A stretch of 64,000 nt of DNA from Aquila chrysaetos chrysaetos. Its lineage: Eukaryota; Chordata; Aves; Accipitriformes; Accipitridae. Shown piece after piece: positions 33,881-47,470 of the stretch. Made by a program: the position numbers and the translations under genes. Every line of letters begins with the position of its first letter. Within the stretch, counting starts at the first letter, position 1. A model generated the notes under the pieces. It was not told the DNA's origin. It did not search any database and saw only the letters and a list, made by a program, of their open reading frames with translations. The stretch spans positions 53,722,224 through 53,786,223 of the forward strand of contig NC_044004.1 in NCBI RefSeq assembly GCF_900496995.4. Direction: 5' to 3'.

Positions 33881-36800
33881 AAATGAGACATTACCTTTGT
33901 GATTATCTTCCTTGGCAGAAATAGTTGTTCTGATAAATATTTCAATTTCAGTATAATCTGACCTTTTGCCCAGCTTGCTTTCCTTTATCCTTACTAATTT
34001 TGGCCAAGGAAAAAGAGTTGTGTTTAAAACAGACTGTGAAAAGGTGAAATGCTGAAGCATGTATTTTGGGCATACGTTTATTTTAGGGGAAAAAAAAAAA
34101 TCATGGTGGGTGAAATATAGATTTATTCACCTTGGATTCATAATGTGTATATGAAAAGGGTTTGGCTAGTTTGTTTTTATCTCTTAAGTACACAAATACA
34201 ACTTTATTTGTAACCAGATAGCTAAATACAGTTTTCTTCATGTGTCTGCCAATTTCTGTCTTCCCCATTAGAAGTGATAATGAAATGACATCCACAAGTG
34301 TGCATACAGTGCAGAGAGTATAGGCATACGTACAGGCTAAATCTTTCCTAGTCAGGTTTGCTTCAGAGCCTGTTGATTGTCGGCTCTGTATGTATGTGAG
34401 AAGATTTGGACACGGCAAAAAAATTCATGCTTCTGTGCCAGATGTATTGCAAAGTCAGGACAGTGTAATGGAGATAAGGTTAATTAGCTATTTGCATTTG
34501 CTACTGAAGTTGGATGAACAGGTTTTTTTTTTTTCCTAACAGGGAATTTCTCTTCAGGCATAACTATCTGGTAGAGTTTGTTAAAATGAATATAGCAAGA
34601 CTTTTGTAGCCTGCAGAAATATAATTAAGTGTGTGCAAGCATCATAAGCTTCTTTTATTCATAGGTAAGTCTTGTAGGGTCTTGTCCTACTGGAGAATCG
34701 AAGTGGAGAAACCCTTTGAGCTGAGCAGGGTCCTGTTGCTTCAAGGAGATGCTGCAGGATCGGTCCATAACGTCTCTGTATCTCGGTTTCTGTCCTGTGG
34801 GGTATAGACACAAGTACCCCTTATAAAGTGTTTTGAGACCCTGGGTGAAGAATGAGGTTGAGTCCAAGCTGCTGCTGTTGATGGACAGAATGAGACTTAG
34901 GTTACTCAGAAGACTGTTTTATGCTTTCATCTTTAAAAATATTAACGTGTATTGTCTTTTTCCTTTACTCACAAGCGTTCCTAGGCAGGCGTTCAGGGCT
35001 GCTACATTCAGCACCTTGCAGCTATTATGAACGTGAAACTTTGAATCTGTGTTGTGTTTAGGGTTTAAAATACTAGTATAATTTCTGTTTGGGAGATGGT
35101 AAGAAGTGCTTTGTCTTAAGATTGCTGGTGTGATTTCTGTGTTCAAACTACAGTCCGCTTAGCTCGGTGGTTTTCACTGTCACGTGAAGTGAGCTTCTTA
35201 TGGCAGGAAAAATTCTTCCCACAGGTATTAATCTCCTTTTTCAAGTTTGCCTCGGCACAGATATAGTCACCTTACTATAGCTAAAGAGCAAAACCCTTAT
35301 CCTCTAGGATTTTGGCATTAATTGGAAATGGATGGTAAACTTTGGGGGTTTATCTAGGGGTTAACTCTATTTACACAGGGCATGTGAGTTATGCTTGCCA
35401 CTGGTACGTGAGCAGCAATGGCATCACATAGATGCATATTTGTATTTTATGGAAGGAACAGGTTTTTTTTTTTGTCCTGACAGCTGTTGGAGCAGCAGGC
35501 AGATCCATATTTGTGCTTTTGAAGAGGAGGAGGAGTACACTTTTAACTTGAAGCTAATTAATTTTTCTCTGATAACTGCATATCACAACAGTTTAGGCTT
35601 GTCTGTTTCCTTTGTGCTTCTTCCACAAGTAAGTCAGAATCACACAAAAAACCCTCAAACCTCCAAATAATTGCTTACAATGGGGATTATGAAGCACTGT
35701 TGGGCTGTTTAGTGTAATAGGGATGCTGCTGATTGAGGACCCACCAAAATCAATAGTTAAGTCCACTTAAAAATGAAAGAAAATAAAGATAACCTTTATA
35801 ACTTTTTTACTCGGAAATCCGTTGACAGGGAGTAATAGAGCTTCTCTGTAACTGAATTATGGAATTTCTGAGGACTGTTTCATTTTGAATGAAATTTGCT
35901 CTCCTGACAAGAACTGACGTGATGTGAACGACACACTGTGTTTTGAACGTGTGGAATTTTCTTATTACTTGCTTTTTTTAAGGTTTTGTGGAAGTTATTG
36001 GTTATTTGAGAATTAGCGCTTTAATTTTAAAAAAAACCCAACAAACCAAACCCAAAGCAACACAAAAAATAGTTTCTAATCCTCTTGGTTATAAACTTTA
36101 TTCTTATTTTTTGAGGCTTGAAACTTGAGTTGTTTGACTTTTTTTGCGTGTGCATAATACCATCTGATTTACTTAACTTGGAGCTTAATTTGTGCATAAA
36201 TGTTTTGCTAGCTTTCTGCAAAAGAGTAGATTTCATACTTTGTGCAGAACTAAAATTTTTCTGATTCACCTTGCCAGTTCAGGCACCGTGACTTGGAATG
36301 GTGTGAAGAAATGAGATCCTGTCAAAAGGGTTTGATCTATTTTTATACTGCCCTTCTGCTCTCAAATGCTGCACATATATTTGAAATTATTAATCCCGAT
36401 GTAATTTCTTTCCTTAGTAGCATTTCAGCTGTTTCTATAAACCATTCTTGGCATTTCTGTTCTCTTAATGCAAATTAATATAAACTAAAACTGTGTGACT
36501 CTACTTCTGTAAGTGGCTATATTCTTACAGGTTTAATCATTGATGCTAAATCTTTTTAGAAGTTGGTGGGGCCTTTGCATACAGGCAGGAGTTGTCTTAC
36601 ATGTATTGAAATGCCTTTTGAAATGTCTTTTATGCTAGTCATACCTAAATACTGGACTTGGCTCAAGGTGAAAAATAAACTGTAGATATTCTGATTGACC
36701 AGAAGCAGTGCAGTTAAGGATAAATTAATGATTTGAAGGCTGAGTTAAGCTTTTGGAAGTGCTTTGCCATAAAATTAAGGATGTAAATGGGCAGTTGCTT

Positions 36801-38259
36801 TGGGAATTGTTGGAGCATTTGAGGAGAGCTTCTGTGCCTAGCTCTTCTTTTTATCCTTCTTGCTGGAAGATAGGGTCCTCAGCACTCTCAGCAGGCGGTG
36901 GGAATGTGCCTGGTCCGCATCAGTGCAAAGGCACCTGCCTTGTTTTGTCTCTTCCCCAGCTGTGATGTGAGATAACCTCCCTCACTGTCCTCAAGCAAAG
37001 TGACGCAATCCTCCTGGGAAGCGTGGCTCGGCTTAGCTGGCTAGCGCCGAAATGAACAGTTGAAGAGGCTATCTTTCGCAGAAATGAATTTCTTTTCCCT
37101 GTGACTGCAGAATAAGCAATGCTCTCAAATGGCACTTGACAAATGTCAAAGGCTAGAGATGGAGAGTTTTTGATTTTTTTTTTTTTTTTTGTGTGTGTGC
37201 GCAACTAATATCCTAAAGAATAGATGGGGGTTTTTTCATTGAAAATAGTGGAAGGTGGTACCCATGACGTAGGCTAGAGAAGATCCAAACACAGTAATAC
37301 CGACAGAGGTCCTGCAAAGTTACCACATTTGGTTTTGGGCTTGTGAGTAGGCTAACTGATGGTAATGGTATAACATGCACAGCTTAACATGTTACAGGTA
37401 GGTACACTGGTGCTAGGTGCTCAGATCTCAGCTGGACTGGAGTGAACCAATGTAGCTTCAGCACCCTGAAACAAGCCCTGTGAGTTGTCCGAAGGTACGG
37501 CCGAAGGAGAATGCTGTCAGCCTAACCCTGGGGAGAGAAAGCACAGGAAAGGTTGCAGGGGACGGTCAGGACTCTTACTGGTTCTGCTTCCCACATCGGC
37601 TGAGGACAGAAGGGACAGGTTACTTCAGGCAGCAGCTGTCTATATGTTCTATTAATGGTTAGAGATCATAGCGAACATTGGAAAGGATTATAATAAAATC
37701 CTTGAAGGATGCACACAGCAATTCCTGTTTTCATTCCAGGCTCTGGTGTTGACCCTTTCATTTAGTCTGCACTTTAAAGGGTACGTGTCACACCTATAAT
37801 GTGGACATCATGTAATGAGCAGCGTGGATCTTTTTTTATCTGCATAGGTTATTTCACTTAAACCAGTATAGGCTGAAATAGCAAAATCACGCTTAAATTG
37901 GCATATTGGTCCTGGGGGGGGGGGGCGGAATCTGTCCTCTAAATAGCATTATACTGTCCCAGGGAGCAGTTGCAAACCCAGATAATCCTTTCTGGGTGAC
38001 CACTGACTGATTGTCACTGTTTTGGTGGTTTGTTGGCTTGATTTCAAAGCATGCATGTTCATCTCTGGTGCTTGTTAACTTCTTTGAGCAGTATGAGTGT
38101 TCAGCACCTTTAAAAATTAAATAATTACCTTTCTTATTTTGCTTGTGTACTGCAAGTTTTAATTCGGATTTGTAAGGCCTTTGAACTATCCCGGGTGATG
38201 ATCTGTCTTTCCAGAGAAAACACATGCTAAATTACAGGTGATTTTTCACTTTCTAACAG
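33881..38259. other. Non-coding stretch, presumed intron
   Basis: Contains A11 at 34,090-34,100, T17 at 37,174-37,190 followed by a short GT run, and G12 at 37,914-37,925. No gene or transposon is recognised. Confidence 0.5.
37914..37925. repeat. Poly-G tract (12)
   Basis: Uninterrupted G run followed by CGG. G-quadruplex potential if paired with nearby G runs or in trans. Confidence 0.9.
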
Positions 38260-38351
38260 ATGTTGATCCAGTTACCTGTTCTTTCGAGATGCTAGAATGG
38301 ACTAAGCAGTGGCTTTTCTTTTTGCGAGGACTGGAAATTATCACCGAATAG
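38260..38351 (+). other. Possible terminal exon, weak
   Basis: After the acceptor CACTTTCTAACAG, a frame entering in phase 1 reads VDPVTCSFEMLEWTKQWLFF and stops at TAG 38,349-38,351. No polyadenylation signal is obvious nearby and no family is recognised. Confidence 0.12.
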
Positions 38352-38800
38352 TTGCTAGTGACTTTAAACTACATCTTAAACTGCCTGCAGTCTGTAAGCA
38401 ATATCATCAAATAAGGAGAGGTGGTGGGGAATGAATAATAAATGAATGTCAGGAGTTGAGAAACTTTCTGCACAGAACCATTTTTCTTAATCTCGTTGTC
38501 CCTTCCGTATTTTCCCTAAGGTGTATAAGGTGAAGTGTCGGACCAGGGGCTGTATCTGAGAGAGGATAATAGGGTGATTTTTATCCCACCATGAGGCACT
38601 GCCAAGCGTATCACATGGACAGATCTCTGTGCTAATCTTTGCTGAATGAGGAAGGAAACCTTATGATGGTGGCGGTGGTGGCAGAACTGTGTGGTTTGGG
38701 GAAGGGGGGGGAAACAGCTCTGGGCCACAGCACAAGGGATGCATGTGTGAAGTCATTAATCTCGGGGATTTGCTGCATTTTTTTTTTTTTTTTCCTACAG

Positions 38801-38904
38801 CCCACACACAGCTTTTGGCTATGGGTACGGCATTTTCCAGCAGATGGCCTATTGCACAGGAAGGCGAGGATGATGTCGGAGACTTTCTGAGTGCGCTGAT
38901 GTAG
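38801..38904 (+). other. Possible terminal exon, weak
   Basis: A very strong acceptor, T16 (38,778-38,793) followed by CCTACAG, precedes 33 codons entered in phase 1 and ending in EGEDDVGDFLSALM before TAG at 38,902-38,904. The segment could in principle follow candidate exon 2 if that exon is read in its full-length frame (exit phase 1). Two other frames are also open for 23-29 codons, so evidence for coding is thin. Confidence 0.15.
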
Positions 38905-40396
38905 TCAACCCTTTCGCACATATTCTTAAATTCCGTGAGCCAGTTTCAAAGGAACTGTGTACGTGACTGTAAATTTAGGATGTCTTTGCCCTTCCTTTTA
39001 ATTTCTTTATTGTCCTCAGACATGGATAAAAGTATGGCTCTGACAGAATATGTGGCTGGACAAGGAGGATAATTAGTGCAGGTTTGGCCACCTCCCCCCT
39101 TCCCTTCTTTTTCAAAAGCAGGAAAACAGGTTAGCTTTAGAAGCAGAAGAGCTGCTAAATGCTTGTTCAACTGCAAAACAAGGATCAGTTTATGCTCTTG
39201 AGAACCCTTTACCTTTTGTTAATCTGTGCAGGCCAAAATTTAGATTTGTAGTGAGATAAACAGCTGCTTTTGCAGTTAAAACTGGTACTAACATCCTTTA
39301 AAAGACTGCTCCTTCTCTAGTTATCTGAATTCTGGAATGTCAGAAAAATACACCACAGCTGACAGGATAAAATCAAAGGTTTTTTTATTGCTATAAACGT
39401 GTATAATTTGGGGGATGCAAGCATAGTTTTCTTTTGTGAAGAGTAGTTGTGTGCTACAATATCAGCTGTTGCGTGTGCTTTTAAAATGGAGGTGTCCACA
39501 TTTAAATACAATAATTTCTTTGTGAAGTCTCTTCCATAAAACTCTTAAAGGGAAAATATATCTTCAACTGAGATGGCTTTTTTGAAATGTTTTTATATCT
39601 GGGTTAAATATTTTACTGTTTTGTTACTTTAGCACTTCAAGAGTGAAATTATATTATTTAAATGGAAAGAAATAAAAAACCCAAATATAAGTCTTGCAAA
39701 ATACCTTTTAAAATTATTTCATTTAATTAGAATATCTTCTAAAAGGTGTTGCAAATGATAACTCTCTAATTCACTAGTGAAAAATAAAATAAATGGGCTG
39801 CCTATTTAATGAATGAAATAATGAATTGATGAAGGCTCTTCTGTTACTTCTGTAACAAATGGAAATGTTATTTCCATTTAAGTGACTTTACCTCCCCTTC
39901 TTCCTGTACTACTTCAGTTCTCCTCCAGCTACTAGCCTCTTTTGTCCCCCTGCCCAATTCCCTCTCTCTCTGGACAGTATTCCTCCCTGAACAAAAGCAG
40001 CCAACTGCTGTGATTGTTGTCAAATAAGCCAGTGTCAAAATTTGCAGCTGCTTTTATTGTTTAAAAGATGTTCCTTTGTGCAGTATGAAAAGTTTTGTTG
40101 AGTGTTAGCTTAGCAGCAGTAATCATGGGATTTAATGATAATACTCTCCAATCAGATGATAAATGCTTGTTTACAGCAGCTCTTCTACACGTTCATTAAT
40201 CAGGAAAGGTTCTTGACACAGTGATAAATATAACTTTAATTCTTGCTTAAATGTACCATATACAAATAATACAATCCTGTTCATCAGTGAACGCATGATA
40301 GATATACTGTAAGGTGCATAAAAGATACTAGGAGTGTAGTCAAACAACAGAATATTCTTCTTCCACACACTCTTATTGAAATGATCTTGTACACTC

Positions 40397-40414
40397 TTTT
40401 TTTTTTTTTTTTTG
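40397..40414. repeat. Poly-T tract (18)
   Basis: Homopolymer with no adjacent recognisable retroposon. Confidence 0.9.
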
Positions 40415-41693
40415 TAGTTGTGTGGCTTGCTTAGTTCTGTGCACTTGAGTCTGTGCATGCATTGATGCTTACTGACATGGATTTCAGAAGTTCGAAGAAA
40501 CCTTTTGGCATTAGTGCTGCACCTATCCATCCTTCAAGGGTGATGGGTCCACTCTGCTTTATTCTCCAGAGTTCTGGATGTATCAGCTTCTAGATCAAGG
40601 AGCTGACCAGAGTATGTGGCAGCTCACGCGCAAGGGGTCTTTGCCCAAGACTACTGCCCACAATGGTCTCGTTGGCAGTATAGTGTGAGGATGTGACCAG
40701 ATTGCATATGTAACCTCTGTGGTGAAACTTCCATTGGTATCAGTTGTCCTTGCTGGTCCTGACTTAATACGTTATCATTGTGGGGAATGCCTCCAAATTC
40801 CTGCTTGACAGTTTCATGCAGTGCATGCTCAAAACCACTCTTTGCTTAGTAGGAGTCAGCTGGAATCTATTTTCTCTCTTTTGACGTGGTAGGACTAACA
40901 ATGGCATTCACTTGTGCCCGTTGTTTCAGGCCAAAAATATTATATGCAAAATAACACGTTCTGCTTCTTTACGAGAAGTGTAGAGTAGCCTCATTTATTT
41001 GTAGCAGTCTTCAGGTAGTTTGAAATGGACACAATCCCCTGTGGCACAGAGAACAGTCATGTGGGCTTTATCTCAGTCATTTCCCTTTTCTAATCAAGAT
41101 TCTGAGGCACCTGCGCTTCCTTTTGATCTGCTTTTGAAAGTAATGCTTGGGCTGGATCCTCAGTTGCATCTCTGAGCACTTTTTACTGAGTTATTTCCAA
41201 TAAATGCAGATTCTGTGACTACTACATTTTGCTGATGGGCTGGCATTTGCAAAGCCTGTGAACTGTGCCCATGTAAACTTTCTTTGTTCTTTGAGCCATA
41301 GCATGCCATTAGTAATGTTACTATAATATATATAAACCGTCCTGGAGATGGTTTCCATGGGTGTTATTCTCTGCCTTATCTTTAAAGTTGCAGTGTTTGT
41401 TTTTCATAGGGGTCTATCCATCTGATACTATAATTGTCCAGGAAACAGGGCCTCACACTAGTGAGAATACAAATCATGTTGAGCTCCTTGCTTTGAGAGT
41501 TTCTCAATAAATTTCTGTCTGCCTTGAGTATTGAGATTTTTTTCAAACTCTTTCTTCATGTCTGAAGAGATTTAAAATTTCTTTTAAACATCTGGTCATA
41601 ACACTTCTTTGAGGAAGGTTTGCTCTCAAAGTAGTACTTTTTGAAACCATTGTGTGTTTTCTGTAGGTGGTCGTCAACATCTTCTGGGGCCAG

Positions 41694-41711
41694 CTGACTG
41701 ACTGACTGACT
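41694..41711. repeat. (CTGA)4 tetranucleotide repeat
   Basis: Four and a half units of CTGA. Confidence 0.9.
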
Positions 41712-43799
41712 AACAGGGTTAATATGTTTATTATTTACTGAATATGTCCATTTTTCTCTTAGGTTTTTCAAATAAAGCTTGGTATTGCTTGGTCTTTTTG
41801 AAGCCTAGATAACTGCAGATCTGCATAAGTCAGCTTAACTTTTTTGGGCGTGTTACTTGATTTTTGTGGCCAGAGTCGTCAGTGCTCAGGAGATTCCCAA
41901 AGCGATCCCAGTTCAAATAACTAGCTGACGTTTGTTGCAATCTCTGTTTTTCCTCTCTCTTGATGGTTTTATGATCCTCCCCAGGAAGTTGAGGGATCCC
42001 GTCCGAACTGAGAATTCATAGTCACAGGGTGTCAGTGCCAAATTAGTAAATACATCATTTGAATGTAGTAGACAAGCAACTACCACGTGCAGTGCAGCTG
42101 GTCTTACAGATAAGTCTAGGGAATCATGCCGCATGTGGAATTCAAGTGTAGCATCTCTGTCCTTCCACACTTGTACTAACTCCAACATGATGTTTACAGT
42201 GTCACTTGACATGGGAAATCCAAAATGGGATTAGATTTCCATAACCACCATAAGGTAACTGATGTACATTTCCAGTGAGTCCTTTGTTCGTGAAAATAAA
42301 GCAAGGGGCTACACTAAAATGTACTTGGTGGCTATTGTCAGGAGACCGCTAATATGCGAAGTGTCTCTTTGAAATAGTATATATGCCTAAGATTTCACCA
42401 AAAAAAACTTCAATCAAAATTGCCATAATTGTATACATAAAAATAACGGTACTTCACAGTGAATTTTAGTTCTGTGACCATCTTGAGAAAGATTCAACTA
42501 AATTACTTGGATAAATCTGTTTGGCAAAAATTCTGCCCCTTCCGGTGTTACAATGGACTGCTCCCTAAAGCCTTTTTAGCAGGCTGATAAGCACAGTGCA
42601 GAAGACATGGCTGTGGAACTCATGATGCAATCCTGCATTCAGGATGGAAGAACTTAGGTTTTCTCTCTACGCTGAATTTCATAGTAGTTATGTCTTTGGG
42701 GTATTCACTTCTGTTAGGTTTAGTTTACGTGGGCTGTATGGTTCAACACTTACTGGAGGGAAGAACCAAAGAGGTGGTAAATGACAAAGCTGAGGATTGT
42801 AAGCCTTATATTTTTAGGAAAGCAGGCTATAATAGGGAGTGTGTGTACACAGTTTGCTTAAAGAATATCTAGAGAGAGCTTTACCAAACAACTTTTTACC
42901 TTACCTATCAGATGTGTTTGTGTAAACATGGGAATGTCTCTTTGTCTCATCAGAATTTCATTTTGACTTTTGGAGTTCTTACAGCTAAGTTTGTGGTTTG
43001 CTGCCATCTTACTGGTACTCAGAGATGGTGAACCTGAAGGTCACGAGCACTGGGAGAGACTGACAAACAGACTGTTCACATTGAAAATTTAACAGAACTC
43101 GCAGTTTAGTTGATCTTCGGCTAAACTTTTTTTATCCAGATTTAAGGTCTAGTCCTTAAATCTGACACTACAGTGATCAGTTAGAAGGTTGCCCTTGTGT
43201 TCAGCAGGAGGAGGAAGGGGTACTTTGATGTGTTGGAGCTGCAGACGTTATGCTCATGAGTTACACGGAAAGAATGGCAATAGATGATACGAAAGGTCTG
43301 AAATGAAAGCAACAGCTGATTTTGTTCAGTTCAAAATGACCCTGCCAAAAGAGGCAAATGACATCACAAACTGGAAGGTAATTTTTTCTTAACAGACTTA
43401 TAAAATATGTTTTTATCCAAAAAATACACTGAGAAACTCAAATGATGATGAATAAACCACTTTAAACTCATGGGAAGCAAGCATCTTTTGCTATTCAGAA
43501 ATCTTCAAAACTGCTGATGGGAAGGAGGTCTAACTTCATCTTAATGGATATAATCAAATTCCTCACTCTGTTACTGTCAGGTATGTGCATATGGTGTATT
43601 TTCCAGTGTCCTATTTCACTTGACCAAAAAGTCTGAAAATACAGAAATTACACAAGCTCACTTGGTTATTTTTACACACTGTGAGAGGGTGCAGTGTCAT
43701 TTGCCTTGTTTATTTTCCCTGAATCAGCTTTTCCCAGTTACAGTTCTTCTATCATCAGCTGTGGAAATGAATCACAATAGAAGCAGCAATGTAAGAAGT

Positions 43800-43853
43800 T
43801 TGTTGTTTTGGTTTTGTGGGGGTTTTTTGTTTTGGTTTGGTTTGGTTTTGTTA
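43800..43853. repeat. G/T-rich tract with GGTTT units
   Basis: Irregular TTTTGG and GGTTT units, including three consecutive GGTTT-type steps and a GGGGG run. The complementary strand is A/C-only over most of the length. Confidence 0.8.
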
Positions 43854-44439
43854 GGATGCGCAAATTACTGTAGCTATGGGTAAAGTAAGTACTCTGTAGT
43901 TTCCCATTTTAAAACACACCAAAACTTAGACTCTGAATAATGCTAGAGACCCTTCCTGTTTGTGGCCCAGAAATTCTTGGAGTGCGTCCTCTTGCCTTCT
44001 AACACTTTTCCACAGGTGGAAAGGAGCCTTCATTTTATTATTCCACAGATGCCCACTTTTGTTTTCAGAAAATTAGGTCCCTCTTCTGCTTTTTTCCTGC
44101 TATGTCCTAAATCCACTTCTGAGATAGAGACACCAGAACTCACCCACTCCAAAGAAGCATCACCTAGTACTGAGGTATGGGAAGCTCTCCCTCCTCTGTC
44201 TTTTTCTGCCCTCACTAAGAATATGAGGAGCAACCATGGGGGACAAGCCTGTGTTTTTAAAGAACATCAGTTGCCTTCAGACCCCTTCTCTGTTCCCTGT
44301 AGTGTTTACTGGTTTTGCATGCTCAAATTATTTTTGTGATGTGTTTTTGATTGCTTGAAGACATTGCTTTGACACTTTAATGTCATCTTTTATTCAATCT
44401 GGTATGTAGTCAGCTATTAGTCTTCCCTTATAAATCCAC

Positions 44440-44570
44440 TTCTTCAGCCCTTAAGCATCTTTTTGTTCTTACTCTCTGAATTTTCCAAGTTTTTTGTGCT
44501 TCTGTAGTATCGGGTGCTAGGCTGGTGCTGCTCAGTGGTTGTCAGACTTTCTGACTCTGTTCCAGGATTT
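44440..44570 (-). mobile_element. Possible antisense CR1-like LINE fragment
   Basis: The order CAGCCCTTAAGCATCTTTTTG, CTCTGAATTTTCCAAG and TAGTATCGGGTGCTAGG resembles the reverse-strand coding region of old CR1-type LINEs ('agccctt.atcatttt', 'ctctggac.ctccaatt', 'tggtgcccag'). The match is partial and degraded. Confidence 0.22.
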
Positions 44571-47465
44571 AACGGTGTAGGCTATGTACAGATAGAGCTC
44601 ACCTAGGAGGACATTTACTTCCTCTCCACAGAATTCAGTTTGGCTGTACTGAAATCTACTGACTTTTCTTTCCTTAGCTGCAAAACCCTAACAGTTTGTG
44701 GATTATAGTTAGTAAAAGCACAATTTCTGCTCATCAGTTTTAAAATAATTTTCATTTTCACTGGTTATATTGCAATTTTGTAGTTTGTTAGCTGTGAAAA
44801 TAACATTTACTTTGGACCTTAATCCTATTAATTTTCATGCATGACTTTAAGTACAATATTGACTGAATTCCTCTCTTTTCTCCCTTAGGAGATGGGTCAG
44901 GATGAGTGCTTAAAAACAGTCTGAAGAGCAAGGAAATGAGTTAGATAGGTAAACCAGAGCAATTACACTAGCAATTTTTTCATTTTGATAAATTGCTTTT
45001 CTACTGCGTTCATCAAACATTTACCTTGAACACAGTAACCTATTCAACCCCTTTTTTTTATTGCGGTGTGTTTATAGACCCACCCTCTCTGTATTTCCAT
45101 GTTGCAGTTGCGACTGGTTGCTTTAAGTGAATGCCGCTGCATGCATGCAAGAGTTCATCTGCTGTCTCGTGTCCCTGCAATTTTTCCATGGGCAAGGTGT
45201 TTTTGCAAGGAGCAGATTCTGGTGGTCCCTTTCTGGGTGTAGTTTAACGCCTGCTAAATACATGACTTTGAGCTTGGCACAGATGTCATGATTTTACTCC
45301 ATTTCACAGAGCAGAAGTTGCATTTAATTTAGCATCAGGTGCTGTATTCATGTCACTGTTTCTGGAAAGAAAGCAGTATTTTGCCAAAAGAACCTGCTGT
45401 GGCTCAGGATGGGTGCGGACAGGGATGCTCGCTCAGTCCAAGTGGTGGTATGAGTGCACAGACTGCCTGTGGGTACTGTACGTTTTGTGCGTTTATGAAT
45501 TCCCTGGGAGGGTCTATGGACAAGAGATAAAAGATACAACCTTTAGTTATGGCTGTATGGCAAGCACATCCCATATATGCAAAGCACTTTTGTTGTCGCA
45601 TAATTTCAGATATGTTGTCTCACAGGTTTACCTTCTCCTTGATAACACCCTTTTTATGCAGTTCTCTGCCTCTGATTTTCTAAAGTTTCAAAAAATGATG
45701 GATCATCTAATGGACTAGCTGTTATAAGAGGTTTATTGTGGATGTGAAAGTGTGTCTCGCAACTTGAGCATATCCAGAGCAAATCGTATTCAAATGCTGG
45801 CTTTGCTCTCTTTCAGTGGACTCCAGCTGTTCTACTGGATGCTGTTTTTTAACATTGTGCTGGACTACAGGGTACAAGTGTTGAGACTACAGATGCTTTT
45901 ATCTAGTATAAATTTTCAAAGAGCTTCACTGGCGGTTTACATTGCTCGACCTATTCTCTTTTATGCTTTCTATATAATATACATGGAAACCACTAGCTAG
46001 AGAATCATACTTAGCAGCTGGTTACACACTATATTTCTTTCAAGATCTTGTGTGAAACTTCAAAGTTTACATCAACTTATAGGAAAAATAACGCTCGAGT
46101 ATCAAAGGGAGAAATGAGCAGAGTACTCGATAAATGTTGGTGCTGGTTTGAGTGCTTCCACGTTGCCCTGAACACAGCTCACTTATTTCTTTAGAACATG
46201 CACTGATATTTATATTACCTTTCTTTATGATCCTTTCTAAAGGATTTTTGCCTATTTAAAAAAAAATATCAGCAGTGGAAAAGCTTAAAATTAGGTTTTA
46301 AATGTGGATGAAGTGGAAGTGTATCTTGATTTTTTTGCTATTTTTCAGAGTTCATTTATGAACTGCCTTTAATCTACTGAAGGAAACTAAGATGTTTATA
46401 TTATGTCATTGGGCTCTCGTTAGTTGCTTGCTTGTTTTTTAATAGGACCATAATTTCATTTGGCAAGCCAAAACCTTGTCTTACCACCCCTTTACCTCTG
46501 TTTCTGTTTGCAAAGCCCAAGAAAGTCTTTGTCTGAACGTTATGTTTCAAAGCAGACCAAGAAACGCTTAGACAAAATAATTCAACTCCCACTCACTAGG
46601 TTGGTAGGAAAGGCTTAGCACTGTGTGTGTAACATTTCTGGGGAGTCCTTGGCTCGCTCAGCGTTGCAAACCCTCCAACACCAGAGCAGCCAGGTGAAAG
46701 CAGCCACAAGCTTGGGGCACGCGTGAGTCACAGCTCCACTCCAGGGTGGCTTGAGAACACTGATGAAGAATATTTGGATAAAATCAAAATGAAGTTGTCT
46801 TGTTTAAGGGCTACAGAAGAGAGAAACTTTAAAAATCATTATGATGATTTATGAGCTGTTAGGTAATGTGGTTCACCCATGAATTTGGGAATTAGTACTC
46901 TGATGTTTAAAGAAGTGAGTTTGTAATTCACTTGAAGCCAGGTTAGTTAGTATAATAGTTAAGCTAGGAGCTTATACTCCCACACCTTAACAGCCAGTGA
47001 AGTCCTTATTATCTATCTTACTAGGTTTTCTAATGGCCCATTCTGACAGGGAAAACTGTGTCTGGGTCTGTCCATTTGATTTTCTTCTTTCTATGTCATT
47101 GCATTGGTAACTGGCGTTCATCTCGCTTAACTGTAATTGTCTAGCATTTCTCTGTAGTCAGTGGTGGGAAATGAGGCCTCCTGAAGACAGTTCAGTTTGT
47201 CCTATCCTAACATTAAGGTGTTTTAAGACAGTGATGAATATTTGTAAATCCAGGGTCCTTTTCCTTGAGATATCAAAATAATGCTAGGGCTTGTAGCTGA
47301 ATACATGTGAGAGAAATTACACCCTTTTTAATGAAATACTTGTTTGATCTCTGTAAGAGTGTCACCCCTTTTTATTAAATTTTTTATTATTGTTTAGGAA
47401 TGGTTAGGAATAGTAGAGGTTAAACTATGCCTTCTACTAGGGTTTAGGGCCCCCAACATCAAAAT

Positions 47466-47470
47466 AAGCT
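47466..47470. repeat. Target-site duplication, left copy
   Basis: AAGCT immediately before the TG of the LTR. The same five bases follow its CA end at 48,055-48,059. Confidence 0.85.

Larger units (their letters stand above)
38905..47470. other. Long non-coding stretch, presumed intron
   Basis: Contains T18 at 40,397-40,414, (CTGA)4 at 41,694-41,711 and a G/T-rich tract at 43,800-43,853. An AT-rich stretch at 39.54-39.88 kb is rich in TAATTAG-like and ATTTAAAT-like words and may be a conserved element. A 99-codon minus-strand frame at 41,913-42,212 is no longer than other chance frames here. Confidence 0.45.

Noticed and set aside
40500..42450. Possible minus-strand retropseudogene including the 99-codon frame at 41,913-42,212
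   Set aside because: Protein-like reading needed several arbitrary frame changes, and stops occur at about the random rate outside the one frame. Other chance frames here are equally long.
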